DNA from: Microbacterium sp. 4R-513
GTDB lineage: Bacteria > Actinomycetota > Actinomycetes > Actinomycetales > Microbacteriaceae
DNA: 64,000 nt
Assembly: GCF_011046485.1 (NCBI RefSeq)
Contig: NZ_CP049256.1
Location: 1,860,001-1,924,000 of the forward strand
Direction: 5' to 3'
Made by a program: the position numbers and the translations under genes. Within the stretch, counting starts at the first letter, position 1, and every line of letters begins with the position of its first letter. Under the pieces are notes generated by a model that made no database searches, was not told where the DNA came from, and worked only from the letters and a program-made list of their open reading frames with translations. This document shows positions 52,507 through 61,094 of this stretch, piece after piece.

Positions 52507-53318
52507 GATGTGTGGACCTCCGAAGTCGCGGGGAGCTGCGGGACCGCGGCGATGAGCTCCTGCGTGTAACGCTCACGCGGACTGTCGAAGAGCTCCGCGA
52601 CCGTGTTCGTCTCGACCACTCGTCCCGACCGCATGACCACTGCCCGCTCGCAGAGGTAGCGCACGAGGGTCAGATCGTGGGTGATGAAGATCAGCGTGAT
52701 ACCGGTGTCGGCGCGCAGCTCGGCGAAGAGATCGAGCACGGATGCCTGCACGATCACGTCCAAGGCGCTGGTGGCCTCATCGGCGATCAGGATGCTGGGC
52801 TCCAACGCGAGCGACCGCGCTATGGCGACGCGCTGCTTCTGACCGCCCGAGAGCTCGCGGGGGTACGCGCGCTGTGCCGTGGCAGGCAGTCGCACGCGGT
52901 CGAACAGCTCCGCGACGCGCTTCTTCCGCTCGGTCGCAGAGCCGGCGAGTCGATGGACCTTGAGCAGCTCCTCGATCGATTCGCCGACCCGGCGCGACGG
53001 GTTGAGCGTCGTGCCGGGGTCCTGGAAGACCATCTGGATCGCGCGCCGTGTCTCGATGGAGCGCTGCTGTGTGAGCGGCGTCCCCCGGAACCGGATCTCG
53101 CCGGAATGCAGGGGCGCGAGTCCCAGGACCGCTCGCATCAGCGTGGTCTTGCCCGAGCCCGATTCCCCGACGATGCCGACTGCCTCGCCCGCCTCGATGT
53201 TCAGGCTGGCGTCCGCCACCGCGGTCACGCTCTCCCGGGCGAGTCCCAGGCGCTCGATCCAGGCCGAGCGCCTCTCGCCGAACTTCACGGTCACGTCGTC
53301 GATCTCGAGCAGACTCAT
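52500..53318 (-). CDS. Peptide ABC transporter ATP-binding protein (OppF/DppF-like)
   Basis: 272 residues. Walker A is GESGSGKTT, the Q-loop VFQDPGTTLNP, the signature LSGGQKQRVAIARSLAL, Walker B ILIADEATSALD and the H-loop ITHDL. The C-terminal extension (SPRERYTQELIAAVPQL) is typical of oligopeptide importers. The start overlaps the stop of the partner ATPase. Confidence 0.92.
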   Translation of the reverse strand: MSLLEIDDVTVKFGERRSAWIERLGLARESVTAVADASLNIEAGEAVGIVGESGSGKTTLMRAVLGLAPLHSGEIRFRGTPLTQQRSIETRRAIQMVFQDPGTTLNPSRRVGESIEELLKVHRLAGSATERKKRVAELFDRVRLPATAQRAYPRELSGGQKQRVAIARSLALEPSILIADEATSALDVIVQASVLDLFAELRADTGITLIFITHDLTLVRYLCERAVVMRSGRVVETNTVAELFDSPRERYTQELIAAVPQLPATSEVHTSW

Positions 53319-54109
53319 CGCATCACCTCTCCGAGTGTCGCAGCATGCATCCGGCGGGACAGGTTCGCATCCAGCAGGGCCCGCGTGTACTCGTGCTGCG
53401 GGCGGGTGAGAACGTCTTCCGTGCGACCCGTTTCGAGCATGACGCCGTTGCGCATGACGATGATGCGCTCGCAGACCGAGCTCACGACCGCGAGATCGTG
53501 GCTGACGAACAGCATCCCGAGCCCTCGCTCCGTCACCAGCGTCTGCAGCAGCGCGAGGATCTGCGCCTGCACGCGGACGTCGAGCGCCGTGGTGGCCTCG
53601 TCGCAGAGCAGCAGGCCGGGCTCGCAGGCGAGAGCCGAGGCGATGGCGATCCGCTGCTTCATGCCGCCGGACAGCTCATGGGGCCACGCGTCGAAGCGCG
53701 AGGGAGGATCGGCGATCCCGACGTCGGACATGAGGCCGATCGCCGCAGCCTTCGCCTCCTTGTCGGAGCACCCCGGGTGGTGCTTCTTCCAGGTCAGCTG
53801 CAGCAGGCGTCCGACACGGAGGGTCGGATTGAGGGCGAGGCCGGGCTCCTGGAACACCATGGCGGCCGCCTGCGCCCCGGGCTCCGTCTGCGTGAGCGTC
53901 GTGCTGCCGGTCGTGTGGAGAGTGGAGGGAAGGATGCCGATGATGGCCCGGAGGGTGAGGCTCTTGCCGCTGCCGGACTCGCCGACCACGCCGACGGTCT
54001 CGCCCTCGTCGACCGACAGGCTCACGTTCTGGACGAGTACGCGGTCCTGTCCGTCGAGGATCGAGAGGTCGTCGACGCGGAGCAGCGTCCGGGCGCTCGC
54101 GGCGCTCAT
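53315..54109 (-). CDS. Peptide ABC transporter ATP-binding protein (OppD/DppD-like)
   Basis: 264 residues. Walker A GESGSGKSLTL, Q-loop VFQEPGLALNP, signature LSGGMKQRIAIASALA, Walker B LLLCDEATTALD and H-loop VSHDL are all intact. The ending RPQHEYTRALLDANL is the peptide-importer type. The ATG at 54109 overlaps the permease stop (ATGA). It forms the ATPase pair with the following gene. Confidence 0.92.
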   Translation of the reverse strand: MSAASARTLLRVDDLSILDGQDRVLVQNVSLSVDEGETVGVVGESGSGKSLTLRAIIGILPSTLHTTGSTTLTQTEPGAQAAAMVFQEPGLALNPTLRVGRLLQLTWKKHHPGCSDKEAKAAAIGLMSDVGIADPPSRFDAWPHELSGGMKQRIAIASALACEPGLLLCDEATTALDVRVQAQILALLQTLVTERGLGMLFVSHDLAVVSSVCERIIVMRNGVMLETGRTEDVLTRPQHEYTRALLDANLSRRMHAATLGEVMR

Positions 54110-54966
54110 CGGCTGCCGTCCGATTGGAGGGCGTCCCCGATGAGCGCGAGGCCGAGTGCGAGCAGGGCGAGCACGAGGCCGGGAGCGACGCTGAGCCACG
54201 GCGCGACCGAGATGTACGGCTGGCCGGCGGCGATCATGTTGCCCCACTCCGGCGTCGGCGGCTGCACCCCCAGCCCGAGGAACGAGAACGACGCGAGAGC
54301 CGTCACGGCGAAGATCAGGTCGGAGGTGAAGTAGACCGCCGACTGCCGCACCGTATTGGGAAGGACGTGCAGCCCCATGATGCGCGTATGGCCGAGGCCG
54401 GCGGTCGTGGCCGCGGTGATGTAGTCCGATTCCTTCACGCGGAGCACCTCTCCGCGCGTCAGGCGTGCGTAGACGACCCAGCCGACGGCGGTGAACGCGA
54501 TGATGAGCGAGCTGACGCTCGGTCCGAGGACGAAGACGAGCACGATCATCAGGATGTACGTCGGGAACGCCTGGAGGAGGTCGGCCACCCGCAGCACGAC
54601 GACCTCCACGCCCCGGCCGAAGTAGCCGGCCAGGAGCCCGAGGGCGGTGCCCACGAGCGCGGGCAGGATCGTGCCGATCAGCGACACCGGCAGGTCGACG
54701 CGCGCGGCGTAGACGACCCGGCTGAAGGCATCCCTTCCCAGTTCGTCCGTGCCGAGAAGGTGGGCCGGCGACGGTGGCGCCAGTGCGTTGGCGACGTCCT
54801 GCGCGAGGGGGTCGTAGGGCGCGATCAGCGGTGCCAGGATCGCCACGAGGACGAACCCCGCGACGATGGCCCCGCCCACGATGAGCTGGCCGCGCCCCGA
54901 GCGCCGGCGTCGCCGGGTCGGGGGCTCGTCGACAAGCGCGACGGGGGCGTCTGCGGTCGTGGTCAT
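54106..54966 (-). CDS. Peptide ABC transporter permease (OppC/DppC-like)
   Basis: 286 residues. The N-terminal tail with one helix (IVGGAIVAGFVLVAILAPLI) and the PYDPLAQD..LAPPSPAHLLGTDELGRD stretch (quoted here as PYDPLAQD and HLLGTDELGRDAFSRVVYAA) are signatures of DppC-type permeases. The ATPase-binding loop is SDYITAATTAGLGHTRIMGL. It is translationally coupled on both sides (ATGA). Confidence 0.92.
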   Translation of the reverse strand: MTTTADAPVALVDEPPTRRRRRSGRGQLIVGGAIVAGFVLVAILAPLIAPYDPLAQDVANALAPPSPAHLLGTDELGRDAFSRVVYAARVDLPVSLIGTILPALVGTALGLLAGYFGRGVEVVVLRVADLLQAFPTYILMIVLVFVLGPSVSSLIIAFTAVGWVVYARLTRGEVLRVKESDYITAATTAGLGHTRIMGLHVLPNTVRQSAVYFTSDLIFAVTALASFSFLGLGVQPPTPEWGNMIAAGQPYISVAPWLSVAPGLVLALLALGLALIGDALQSDGSR

Positions 54967-55922
54967 GCGGAGATCCTCACTCTCGGATCGATGACGGCCG
55001 TGAGGATGTCGGCCAGGAGGAAGACGAGGACGATCAGCAGGGCGAACACGAGTGTGTACCCCTGGACGAGCGGATAGTCGCGCGCGCCCGCGGCGGTCAC
55101 GAGGCCCTGCCCCATCCCGGGCAGGCTGAAGGCGACCTCGACGATCACCGTTCCGAACAGTGCGTAGCTGGCCTGCACCGCGGTGACCGTGATGAGAGGA
55201 GGGAGGGCGTTCCGCAGCACGAACCGCCGTGTGAGACCGAACCCCGTGAAGCCGAGGGTCCGGCCGGCGAGGACGTACTCCGTCGTCTGCAGCCCGCGGA
55301 TGGTCGTCCGCAGGCTGCGGATCATCGGCGGGGAGATGGCGATCGCGACGACCAGCGCCGGCAGGAAGATCGACCGCAGATTCTCGGCGGGCGTCTGCCC
55401 GAAGCCGGCGACCGGGAACCAGCCGGTGGGGAGAGCCACGTACGTGATGAGCATGATGGCGAGCCAGAACGGCGGGAGGCCGATGCCGAGGACGTTGAAC
55501 CCGCGTACCGCGTGATCAGCGACGCCGCCGTTGCTGCGCGCGGCGAGCACCGCGAGCGGCACCGAGATCACGATGGCCATCAGCACCGCCACTCCCGCGA
55601 GCAGCAGCGTGATCGGCAGCTGCTCGAAGATCTGGGCGCTCACCGAGCGACCGGTCTTGAATGACTGGCCGAGGTCGCCGTGCAGCGCTCCGGCGAGGTA
55701 CGCGAAGTACCTCACCCAGAGCGGCTGATCGATGCCGAGCTGCTCACGGGCCTGCGCCACCTCGTCCTGGGTCGCGCGCGGACCCAGGACGAGGCGGGCC
55801 GGATCACCGGGTGTGAGCGCGAGCAGCAGCATCACCACGAGGAGGATGCCGAGCAGCAGCGGCACCAGACTGGCGAGCCGCCGGACGACGAACCCGTAGC
55901 GATTCGAGAGCATGAGACTCAC
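54963..55922 (-). CDS. Peptide ABC transporter permease (OppB/DppB-like)
   Basis: 319 residues with six helices. Family marks are FVVRRLASLVPLLLGILLVV, LTPGDPARLVLGPRATQDEV, REQLGIDQPLWVRYFAYLAG, HGDLGQSFKTGRSV and the EAA loop TTEYVLAGRTLGFTGFGLTR. The ending LVQGYTLVFALLIVLVFLLA, DILTAVIDPRVRIS is typical. It follows the binding-protein gene by 19 bases. Confidence 0.93.
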   Translation of the reverse strand: MSLMLSNRYGFVVRRLASLVPLLLGILLVVMLLLALTPGDPARLVLGPRATQDEVAQAREQLGIDQPLWVRYFAYLAGALHGDLGQSFKTGRSVSAQIFEQLPITLLLAGVAVLMAIVISVPLAVLAARSNGGVADHAVRGFNVLGIGLPPFWLAIMLITYVALPTGWFPVAGFGQTPAENLRSIFLPALVVAIAISPPMIRSLRTTIRGLQTTEYVLAGRTLGFTGFGLTRRFVLRNALPPLITVTAVQASYALFGTVIVEVAFSLPGMGQGLVTAAGARDYPLVQGYTLVFALLIVLVFLLADILTAVIDPRVRISA

Positions 55923-55941
55923 ATTCCGTCGCGGTCTCGGC

Positions 55942-57492
55942 TCACTCGGACTTCCAGATGGTCTCCAGGGCGTAGGTGCCCCACAGAGTCAGCTGGATGT
56001 CGCGCACGGTCTTCTGTGCAGCGCCGAGCGAGGGAAGGTGGCCGAGGGCGATGAAGGGGGCCTGCTCCGAGTAGATGTCCTGCAGGGCGGTGATCGCCGC
56101 CTTCTTCTCCTCGGGATCCGCGGTCTGCTGGTAGGCCGCCACCTGCTCGTCGACCTCGGGGGAGGTGAAGCCGGTGAACATGCCGTCCGTCGCCGTGACA
56201 TACGAGATCGGGTCGGAGACGTCCGGAGAGATGGCGTTGTAGGCGAAGGAAGCCAGCTGGTAGTCGCCGTTGGTCAGGTTGGTGTATCGCGCCCCGGCGT
56301 CCTGCGGAACGAGGTTCACGGTGATGCCGATCTCCGCGAGGTTGTCCGCGACGATCTGGGCCAGCAGCGTCGCGCTGCCCTGGCTGGTGAAGATGAAGTC
56401 GAGGGTCTCGGGGACATCCTTGCCCTTCAGGAGCGACTTCGCCTTCTCGAGGTCCTGCGAGAAGTACGGCGAGCTCGGTGCAGCCCAGTTGGCGAGGTTC
56501 GTGGGAAGCGCGCCGGTGGGTGCCGAGCCGTATCCGCTGTAGACGCTCTTGAGGATCGCCGGGTAGTCCAGTGCGTAGCCGATCGCCTGGCGGACGGCGG
56601 GGTCGGACAGGGCCGGGTCGGCGGTGTTCATCAGGAGCAGAGGCGTGTTGTGCTCCGCGACGGGCAGCACGAGTGACTGGTCGAGACCGCGCGCGAGAAC
56701 GGGGCTGATCTCGTCGGCGACATCGATCTGCTTCGACTTCAGCTGAAGGGAGAGCGAATTGGAGTCCGCCGCGTAGGAGCTCACCACCTTGTCGAGGTAG
56801 GGCTGGCCCTCCTTGTAGTAGTGCGGGTTCTTCGCGAGCACGATGTCACCGGTGGACGACCAGCTCTCGACGGTGAACGGGCCGGCACCGATCGGCTCCT
56901 GCCAGAACTCTTCGGCAGAGCGGCCCCCGAAGTCGGCGGGGATGACACCCGCGTTCGCCCACGAGAGGAACGCCGGCAGCGACGTGTCGGGGTTGGCGAG
57001 ATCGAAGCGGATCGTGTGGTCGTCGATGACCTCGGTTCCCTCGATGCCCCCGTACACGGCGCCGTAGTTCGGGCCGTCCTGCCACGTCTGCACCGAGAAG
57101 GCGACGTCGTCGGCGGTCACAGGCTCTCCGTCGCTGAAGGTCGCTTCGGGGTTCAGCGCGATCGTCAGCTGCGTGTTGTCGTCGTTGTAGGTCCACTCGG
57201 AGGCGATGCCCGGCTCGAGGTCCGTGCCCTCGGCGTTCGTCCGGATCAGCGGCTCGAGGACCGCCTGCGACAGCTGGAAGCTCGAGTTGAGAGTCTCCTG
57301 GTCGAGTTCGAAGCCCTCGAACAGGTTGCCGCGCGCCACAGTGAGGGTGCCGCCGGCGACCGGCTCGCCGGCGGCGGCGGGAGCCTCTTCCCCCGATGCC
57401 GCGCCGGAGCAGCCCGTCAGCAGAAGCGTCGCAGCGACGGACACGACTGCGAGCGCGCCCGCGGTGCGGGCGTGAGTCCGGGAGTAGTTCAT
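55942..57492 (-). CDS. Peptide ABC transporter substrate-binding lipoprotein (family 5)
   Basis: 516 residues. The signal peptide ends in LLLTGCSGAAS (lipobox Cys near 28). Family 5 (DppA/OppA) features include TLTVARGNLFEGFELDQETL, LEPGIASEWTYNDDNTQLTI, LNPEATFSDGEPVTADDVAF, GAGPFTVESWS and AVRQAIGYALDYPAILKSVY. It should bind peptides or peptide-like compounds outside the cell. Given the downstream dipeptidase and racemase genes, the ligand may be a peptide with D-residues. GGAG precedes the ATG, and an inverted repeat lies about 30 bases upstream. Confidence 0.93.
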   Translation of the reverse strand: MNYSRTHARTAGALAVVSVAATLLLTGCSGAASGEEAPAAAGEPVAGGTLTVARGNLFEGFELDQETLNSSFQLSQAVLEPLIRTNAEGTDLEPGIASEWTYNDDNTQLTIALNPEATFSDGEPVTADDVAFSVQTWQDGPNYGAVYGGIEGTEVIDDHTIRFDLANPDTSLPAFLSWANAGVIPADFGGRSAEEFWQEPIGAGPFTVESWSSTGDIVLAKNPHYYKEGQPYLDKVVSSYAADSNSLSLQLKSKQIDVADEISPVLARGLDQSLVLPVAEHNTPLLLMNTADPALSDPAVRQAIGYALDYPAILKSVYSGYGSAPTGALPTNLANWAAPSSPYFSQDLEKAKSLLKGKDVPETLDFIFTSQGSATLLAQIVADNLAEIGITVNLVPQDAGARYTNLTNGDYQLASFAYNAISPDVSDPISYVTATDGMFTGFTSPEVDEQVAAYQQTADPEEKKAAITALQDIYSEQAPFIALGHLPSLGAAQKTVRDIQLTLWGTYALETIWKSE

Positions 57493-57518
57493 TCTTTCTC
57501 TCCGATTGGTATCTGATT

Positions 57519-57533
57519 TTGAACTGGATTCAA
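57519..57533. promoter_or_regulatory. Operator-like inverted repeat before the peptide importer
   Basis: TTGAA and TTCAA arms are separated by five bases, in an AT-rich patch of the 74-bp gap between the fusion gene and the binding-protein gene. It may bind the TetR protein of this operon or serve a promoter inside the gene run. Confidence 0.35.
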
Positions 57534-57566
57534 GGTAGGTGGATGGAAGGAGTCAGACAAGCGGCG

Positions 57567-59336
57567 TTACTCGTTCGATATGTCGCGCGCGCGGCGGAAC
57601 GCGGCATCCGTCGCCTCGAGCACCCGGAGGATGTTGCCGGACGCGAGCGCGATCAGCTCGCCCGGAGTCCAGCCCCGCCGCCGGAGCTCTGCGAAGAGCG
57701 CCGGATACGCCGAGACGTCGCCGAGCCCGTCGGGAGTGAGCGTCGTCCCATCGAAGTCGCCGCCGATGCCCACGTGCGCGATTCCCGCGACATCGCAGGA
57801 ATGCTCGATGTGGTCGGCGACATCGACGAGACGAGCGATCGATGCCGGGTCCGGCGTGCCGTGCGCCGCCTCTCCGCGCGTCGCCGACGGGGTGACGAAC
57901 GCCGGGACGAACGTGATCATCTGCACTCCGCCGTTGTCGCGGAGCCGCCGCAGGACGTCGTCGGGGACGTTCCGGTCGTGCGCCGTGACCGCCTGGGTAG
58001 ACGAGTGACTGAAGACCAGCGGGACCGACGCGATATCGAGGACGTCGTGCATCGTCGCGACGGAGGTGTGGGAGAGGTCGACGAGCACGCCGCACCGCTC
58101 GAGTTCGGCGACCAGCTGCGCGCCGTGGACACTGAGCCCGTCGTGGAGGGGGACGTCGGTGGCCGAGTCGGCCCACATCGTGCTCGCATTGTGCGTCAGG
58201 GTCATGTAGCGCACGCCCGCACGAGCGAGACTCGCGACGTTGGCCAGCTCGCCCTCGAGGCAGTGCGCCCCCTCGGAGCCGATGAGGCACCCGATCCGGC
58301 CGCGTCGGATGGCGCTGCGCACGTCGGCGGCGGTCGGGGTGATCTCCAGGTCGGCGGAGGCGGCCTCGACGACCTCGCCGAGACGGTCCACCTGCTCGAG
58401 GACCGTCTGGAGGGCTCGGGGCGTTCCATCGGGAACCCAGACCGACCAGAACTGCGCTCCGACGCCGCCCCGGCGCAGGCGATCGAGGTCCGTCTGGAGC
58501 TCCGGGATGCCGGTGACGAAGCGGTGCGGGTCGATCCGGCGCTCGCGCATCTCCCACAGCAGATCGTTGTGGCCGTCGATGACGAGCAGCGGCCGGGTGC
58601 GGGCGGTGTCGACCACGATGCGCGAGAAGTTCGCGACGAGGCGCCAGCTCGCGTCCCGCAGCTCCGGCTCGGCTTCCCCGGCCGCGACGCGGAGCGACGC
58701 GAGGTCCACTCCCTCATCCCGGAGCGCCGCCTCATCCCAGTCGTCCAGACGACTCACGGGCGCCTCAGGGTGGAACTGGACGCCCCAGGCCGTGCGGCCG
58801 ATGCGGAAGGCCTGGTACGCGCAGTCGTCTCCTTCGGCGAGGTGCACCGCGCCCGGGGGCAGGCTCGTGATCTGGTCGCGGTGGTTCTGAAGGACGGGGA
58901 AGACCGGATCGAGGCCGTCGAGGAGCGGGTCGTCGCCCGACTCGGGCCGCCGGCGGATGCGCACGAGCCCGCGCTCCGGTGTGCCGAACGCCCCCTGGAC
59001 CGCGCCGTCGGCCACGGCGGCGAGAAGCTGCGCGCCGAGGCAGATGCCGAGCAGCGGAACACCCTCCTCGATGCACCGCATGGCCAGGCGGCGCTCTCGG
59101 GCAAGCCACGGGGCGCGATCGTCGTCGTACGGCAGAAGTCCTCCGCCGAGCAGCACGACACCGTCGTACCGGTCCGGGGTGTCCGGGATCCGGGCGTCCT
59201 CGACGATCGTGCACGTGACGGCCGACTTGTCGAGCCAGTCGACGAGGTTGCCCGGCCCGCTGCCTGCGGAGTTGACCACGATGAGCACGCGCGCCCGGGG
59301 GGCGCGACGGCCGGCGGCCGCGACGTCAGCCGACAT
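57567..59336 (-). CDS. Fusion of a class I glutamine amidotransferase domain and an M19 (membrane/renal) dipeptidase
   Basis: 589 residues. Residues 15-240 form a GATase-1 domain with an intact triad: Cys99 in LGICLGAQLL, His189 and Glu191 in VQFHPEA. Residues 250-580 form a zinc dipeptidase of family M19: DGHNDLLW (His256, Asp258), the bridging Glu355 in IGSEGAHCLEG, His423 in DLSHTS, His444 in VFSHSS and Asp527/Asp529 in GGDFDG. There is no signal peptide. M19 enzymes cut dipeptides and accept D-residues at the C-terminal side; GATase-1 relatives release ammonia from glutamine or cleave gamma-glutamyl bonds. One base separates it from the racemase-like gene. The fusion suggests that one protein trims a gamma-glutamyl or amide group and then cuts the dipeptide. 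Confidence 0.85.
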   Translation of the reverse strand: MSADVAAAGRRAPRARVLIVVNSAGSGPGNLVDWLDKSAVTCTIVEDARIPDTPDRYDGVVLLGGGLLPYDDDRAPWLARERRLAMRCIEEGVPLLGICLGAQLLAAVADGAVQGAFGTPERGLVRIRRRPESGDDPLLDGLDPVFPVLQNHRDQITSLPPGAVHLAEGDDCAYQAFRIGRTAWGVQFHPEAPVSRLDDWDEAALRDEGVDLASLRVAAGEAEPELRDASWRLVANFSRIVVDTARTRPLLVIDGHNDLLWEMRERRIDPHRFVTGIPELQTDLDRLRRGGVGAQFWSVWVPDGTPRALQTVLEQVDRLGEVVEAASADLEITPTAADVRSAIRRGRIGCLIGSEGAHCLEGELANVASLARAGVRYMTLTHNASTMWADSATDVPLHDGLSVHGAQLVAELERCGVLVDLSHTSVATMHDVLDIASVPLVFSHSSTQAVTAHDRNVPDDVLRRLRDNGGVQMITFVPAFVTPSATRGEAAHGTPDPASIARLVDVADHIEHSCDVAGIAHVGIGGDFDGTTLTPDGLGDVSAYPALFAELRRRGWTPGELIALASGNILRVLEATDAAFRRARDISNE

Positions 59337-59337
59337 C

Positions 59338-60438
59338 TCAGACCACCTCCATCTCGGGTGCGATCCGCTCCATCACGACCTCGTGACCGAGCCCCGGGCC
59401 GCGGGGCACGTCGACGAGGCCCGCACGGGCGACGACGACCGGTTCGATGACATCCCTCGCGTAGTACTTCTCGGAGCCCGAGACGTCCGAGGGGTAGTGG
59501 AATCCGGCGAGGGAGGACAGCGCGACATTGGCGGCCCGGCCCACGCCGAACTCGTGCATCCCCCCGCACCAGACCGCTATGCCGGACTCCTGCGCCATCC
59601 GATACGCCTTGAGCGCGGGCGTCAGGCCGCCCATTCGCGACACCTTGATGTTGAGGACGGTGCCGGCGCGGAGCGCGATCATCGTGGCGAGGTCTCCGGT
59701 GTCGACGACCGACTCATCGAGGCACACCGGCGTCGAGACCGACCGCGCCAGGTCGGCGTGGGCGACGAATTCGCGCGGAGCGAAGGGCTGCTCCACCATG
59801 GCCAGATCGAACGCGTCGAGGCGCTTGAACCGGGTGATCGAGTACGACCCTGTCGGGTAGCCGCCGTTCGCGTCGACGTGCAGCAGGATGCCGGGGAAGG
59901 CGTCGCGCACGGCGCGGACCGGCTCGACATCCCACCCGGGCTTGATCTTGAGCTTGACGCGGGGGTACCCGCCGTCGACATGGCGCTGGACCTGTTCGAG
60001 GAGTCCGTCGATCGTCGGCTCGATGCCCAGCGAGACGCCCGCGGCCACCTGTCGGCGGGTGCCTCCGAGCGCGGAGGACAGAGAGACCCCCTGCATCCGG
60101 GACCACAGATCCCACGCGGCGATGTCGAAGCCGGCCTTGGCGAACTCGTGGCCCCGCACGATCCGCCATCGCTCCGCCAGTTCGCTCGGGTGCGTCCAGG
60201 GGCGGGCGAGGGTCAGGGGGACGAGGTGATCCCGCCCGATCATCTCGGCGGTTGCGACCGTCTCGGACGAGTAGAACGGATCGGTGGGCGACGCGATCTC
60301 GCCCCATCCCACCTCGCCGGACTCGTCGGTCAGCCGTACCAGGATGTGCTCGATGGCGGACTTGCGGTGCGAGCTCGTCTCGAACTCGTGCACGAGGGGG
60401 AGAGAGACCCGGAAGAGGTCGACGTCGGTGACGCGCAT
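59338..60438 (-). CDS. Enolase-superfamily N-acylamino acid racemase / o-succinylbenzoate synthase-like protein
   Basis: 366 residues. The muconate-lactonizing subgroup residues are all present: the K-x-K motif VKLKIKPGWD with Lys164, metal ligands Asp189, Glu216 and Asp241, and the opposite base Lys265 in NIKVSRMGG. The 20s loop (HEFETSSHRKSAIEHILVRL) and the C-terminal WCGGMHEFGVGRAANVALSS and YPSDVSGSEKYYARD match the NSAR/OSBS family. Since no other menaquinone genes are near and a GNAT and deacylase gene are, I infer the role of N-succinyl- or N-acyl-amino acid racemase rather than menaquinone synthesis. The start overlaps the SIS gene stop. Confidence 0.85.
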   Translation of the reverse strand: MRVTDVDLFRVSLPLVHEFETSSHRKSAIEHILVRLTDESGEVGWGEIASPTDPFYSSETVATAEMIGRDHLVPLTLARPWTHPSELAERWRIVRGHEFAKAGFDIAAWDLWSRMQGVSLSSALGGTRRQVAAGVSLGIEPTIDGLLEQVQRHVDGGYPRVKLKIKPGWDVEPVRAVRDAFPGILLHVDANGGYPTGSYSITRFKRLDAFDLAMVEQPFAPREFVAHADLARSVSTPVCLDESVVDTGDLATMIALRAGTVLNIKVSRMGGLTPALKAYRMAQESGIAVWCGGMHEFGVGRAANVALSSLAGFHYPSDVSGSEKYYARDVIEPVVVARAGLVDVPRGPGLGHEVVMERIAPEMEVV

Positions 60439-61094
60439 CAGGCACCGGCCTCTCGAGGGCGGACGGAGTAGTCGAGGAGCTGCTCCTCGAGGACTTCTCG
60501 CGCGTTCAGCCGGCGACGCGCGCCCTTGGCGCGCGCTGCCGCCAGAGTGGACAGCACGTGGCCGACGAGCGTGATCGTGGTCGGCGAATCCAGGTGCGAA
60601 CCGCCCTCCGTCGGCACGACGATGACGCTCGTCGCGAACGACGCGATGGGGGAGTCCGCTCGATCGGTGATCGCCACGACGTTGGCACCGGCCTCCGCGG
60701 CCATCCTCGCCACGGCGATGGTGTGCCCGCGGTACCGGCGGAACGAGAAGGCGACGAGGGCGTCGGTCGGCCCGAAGTCGGTGAGCGCGTCGATCGAGTC
60801 CTCGGGGTCCGATCCGAGGAGGGCGACCCCGCCCAGGGCCGCCCGCAGGGAGTGCTCGAAGAGAGCCGCGTGGAAGTGGCTGCGCCCCACGCCGATCACG
60901 GTGCGGCGTCGTGCCGCTACGAGATCGATCGCGGCGGTGAGGACCGCGGGATCCTCCTCGATGCTGCGCAGGGCAGTGAGGACGTTCGTCCGCTCAGCCT
61001 CCACGAGCTGGCCCCGCAGCGTCTCGGCCGAAGACCGCCGCCGGAGCCGGTCGTCGTAGCGGAGTGCGGGCGTGTCGGGGCTCGAGACGGTCAT
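60438..61094 (-). CDS. SIS-domain protein, RpiR/MurR-like but without the DNA-binding domain
   Basis: 218 residues. The SIS core is clear: RRRTVIGVGRSHFHAALFEH, DALVAFSFRRYRGHTIAVAR, ANVVAITDRADSPIASFATS, then SPTTITLVGHVLSTLAAARA. It resembles the C-terminal part of RpiR/MurR regulators, including the linker helix (AERTNVLTALRSIEEDPAVL), but the N-terminal helix-turn-helix of about 75 residues is missing. GGAGG lies eight bases before the ATG, and the ATG overlaps the GNAT stop (ATGA), so the start is well defined. It may be an isomerase or ligand sensor, or a regulator that has lost DNA binding. Confidence 0.78.
   Translation of the reverse strand: MTVSSPDTPALRYDDRLRRRSSAETLRGQLVEAERTNVLTALRSIEEDPAVLTAAIDLVAARRRTVIGVGRSHFHAALFEHSLRAALGGVALLGSDPEDSIDALTDFGPTDALVAFSFRRYRGHTIAVARMAAEAGANVVAITDRADSPIASFATSVIVVPTEGGSHLDSPTTITLVGHVLSTLAAARAKGARRRLNAREVLEEQLLDYSVRPREAGA

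Noticed and set aside
59338..60438. Menaquinone role (menC) for the enolase-superfamily gene
   Set aside because: No other men gene is near, while GNAT, dipeptidase and M20 genes are; the racemase role fits better.
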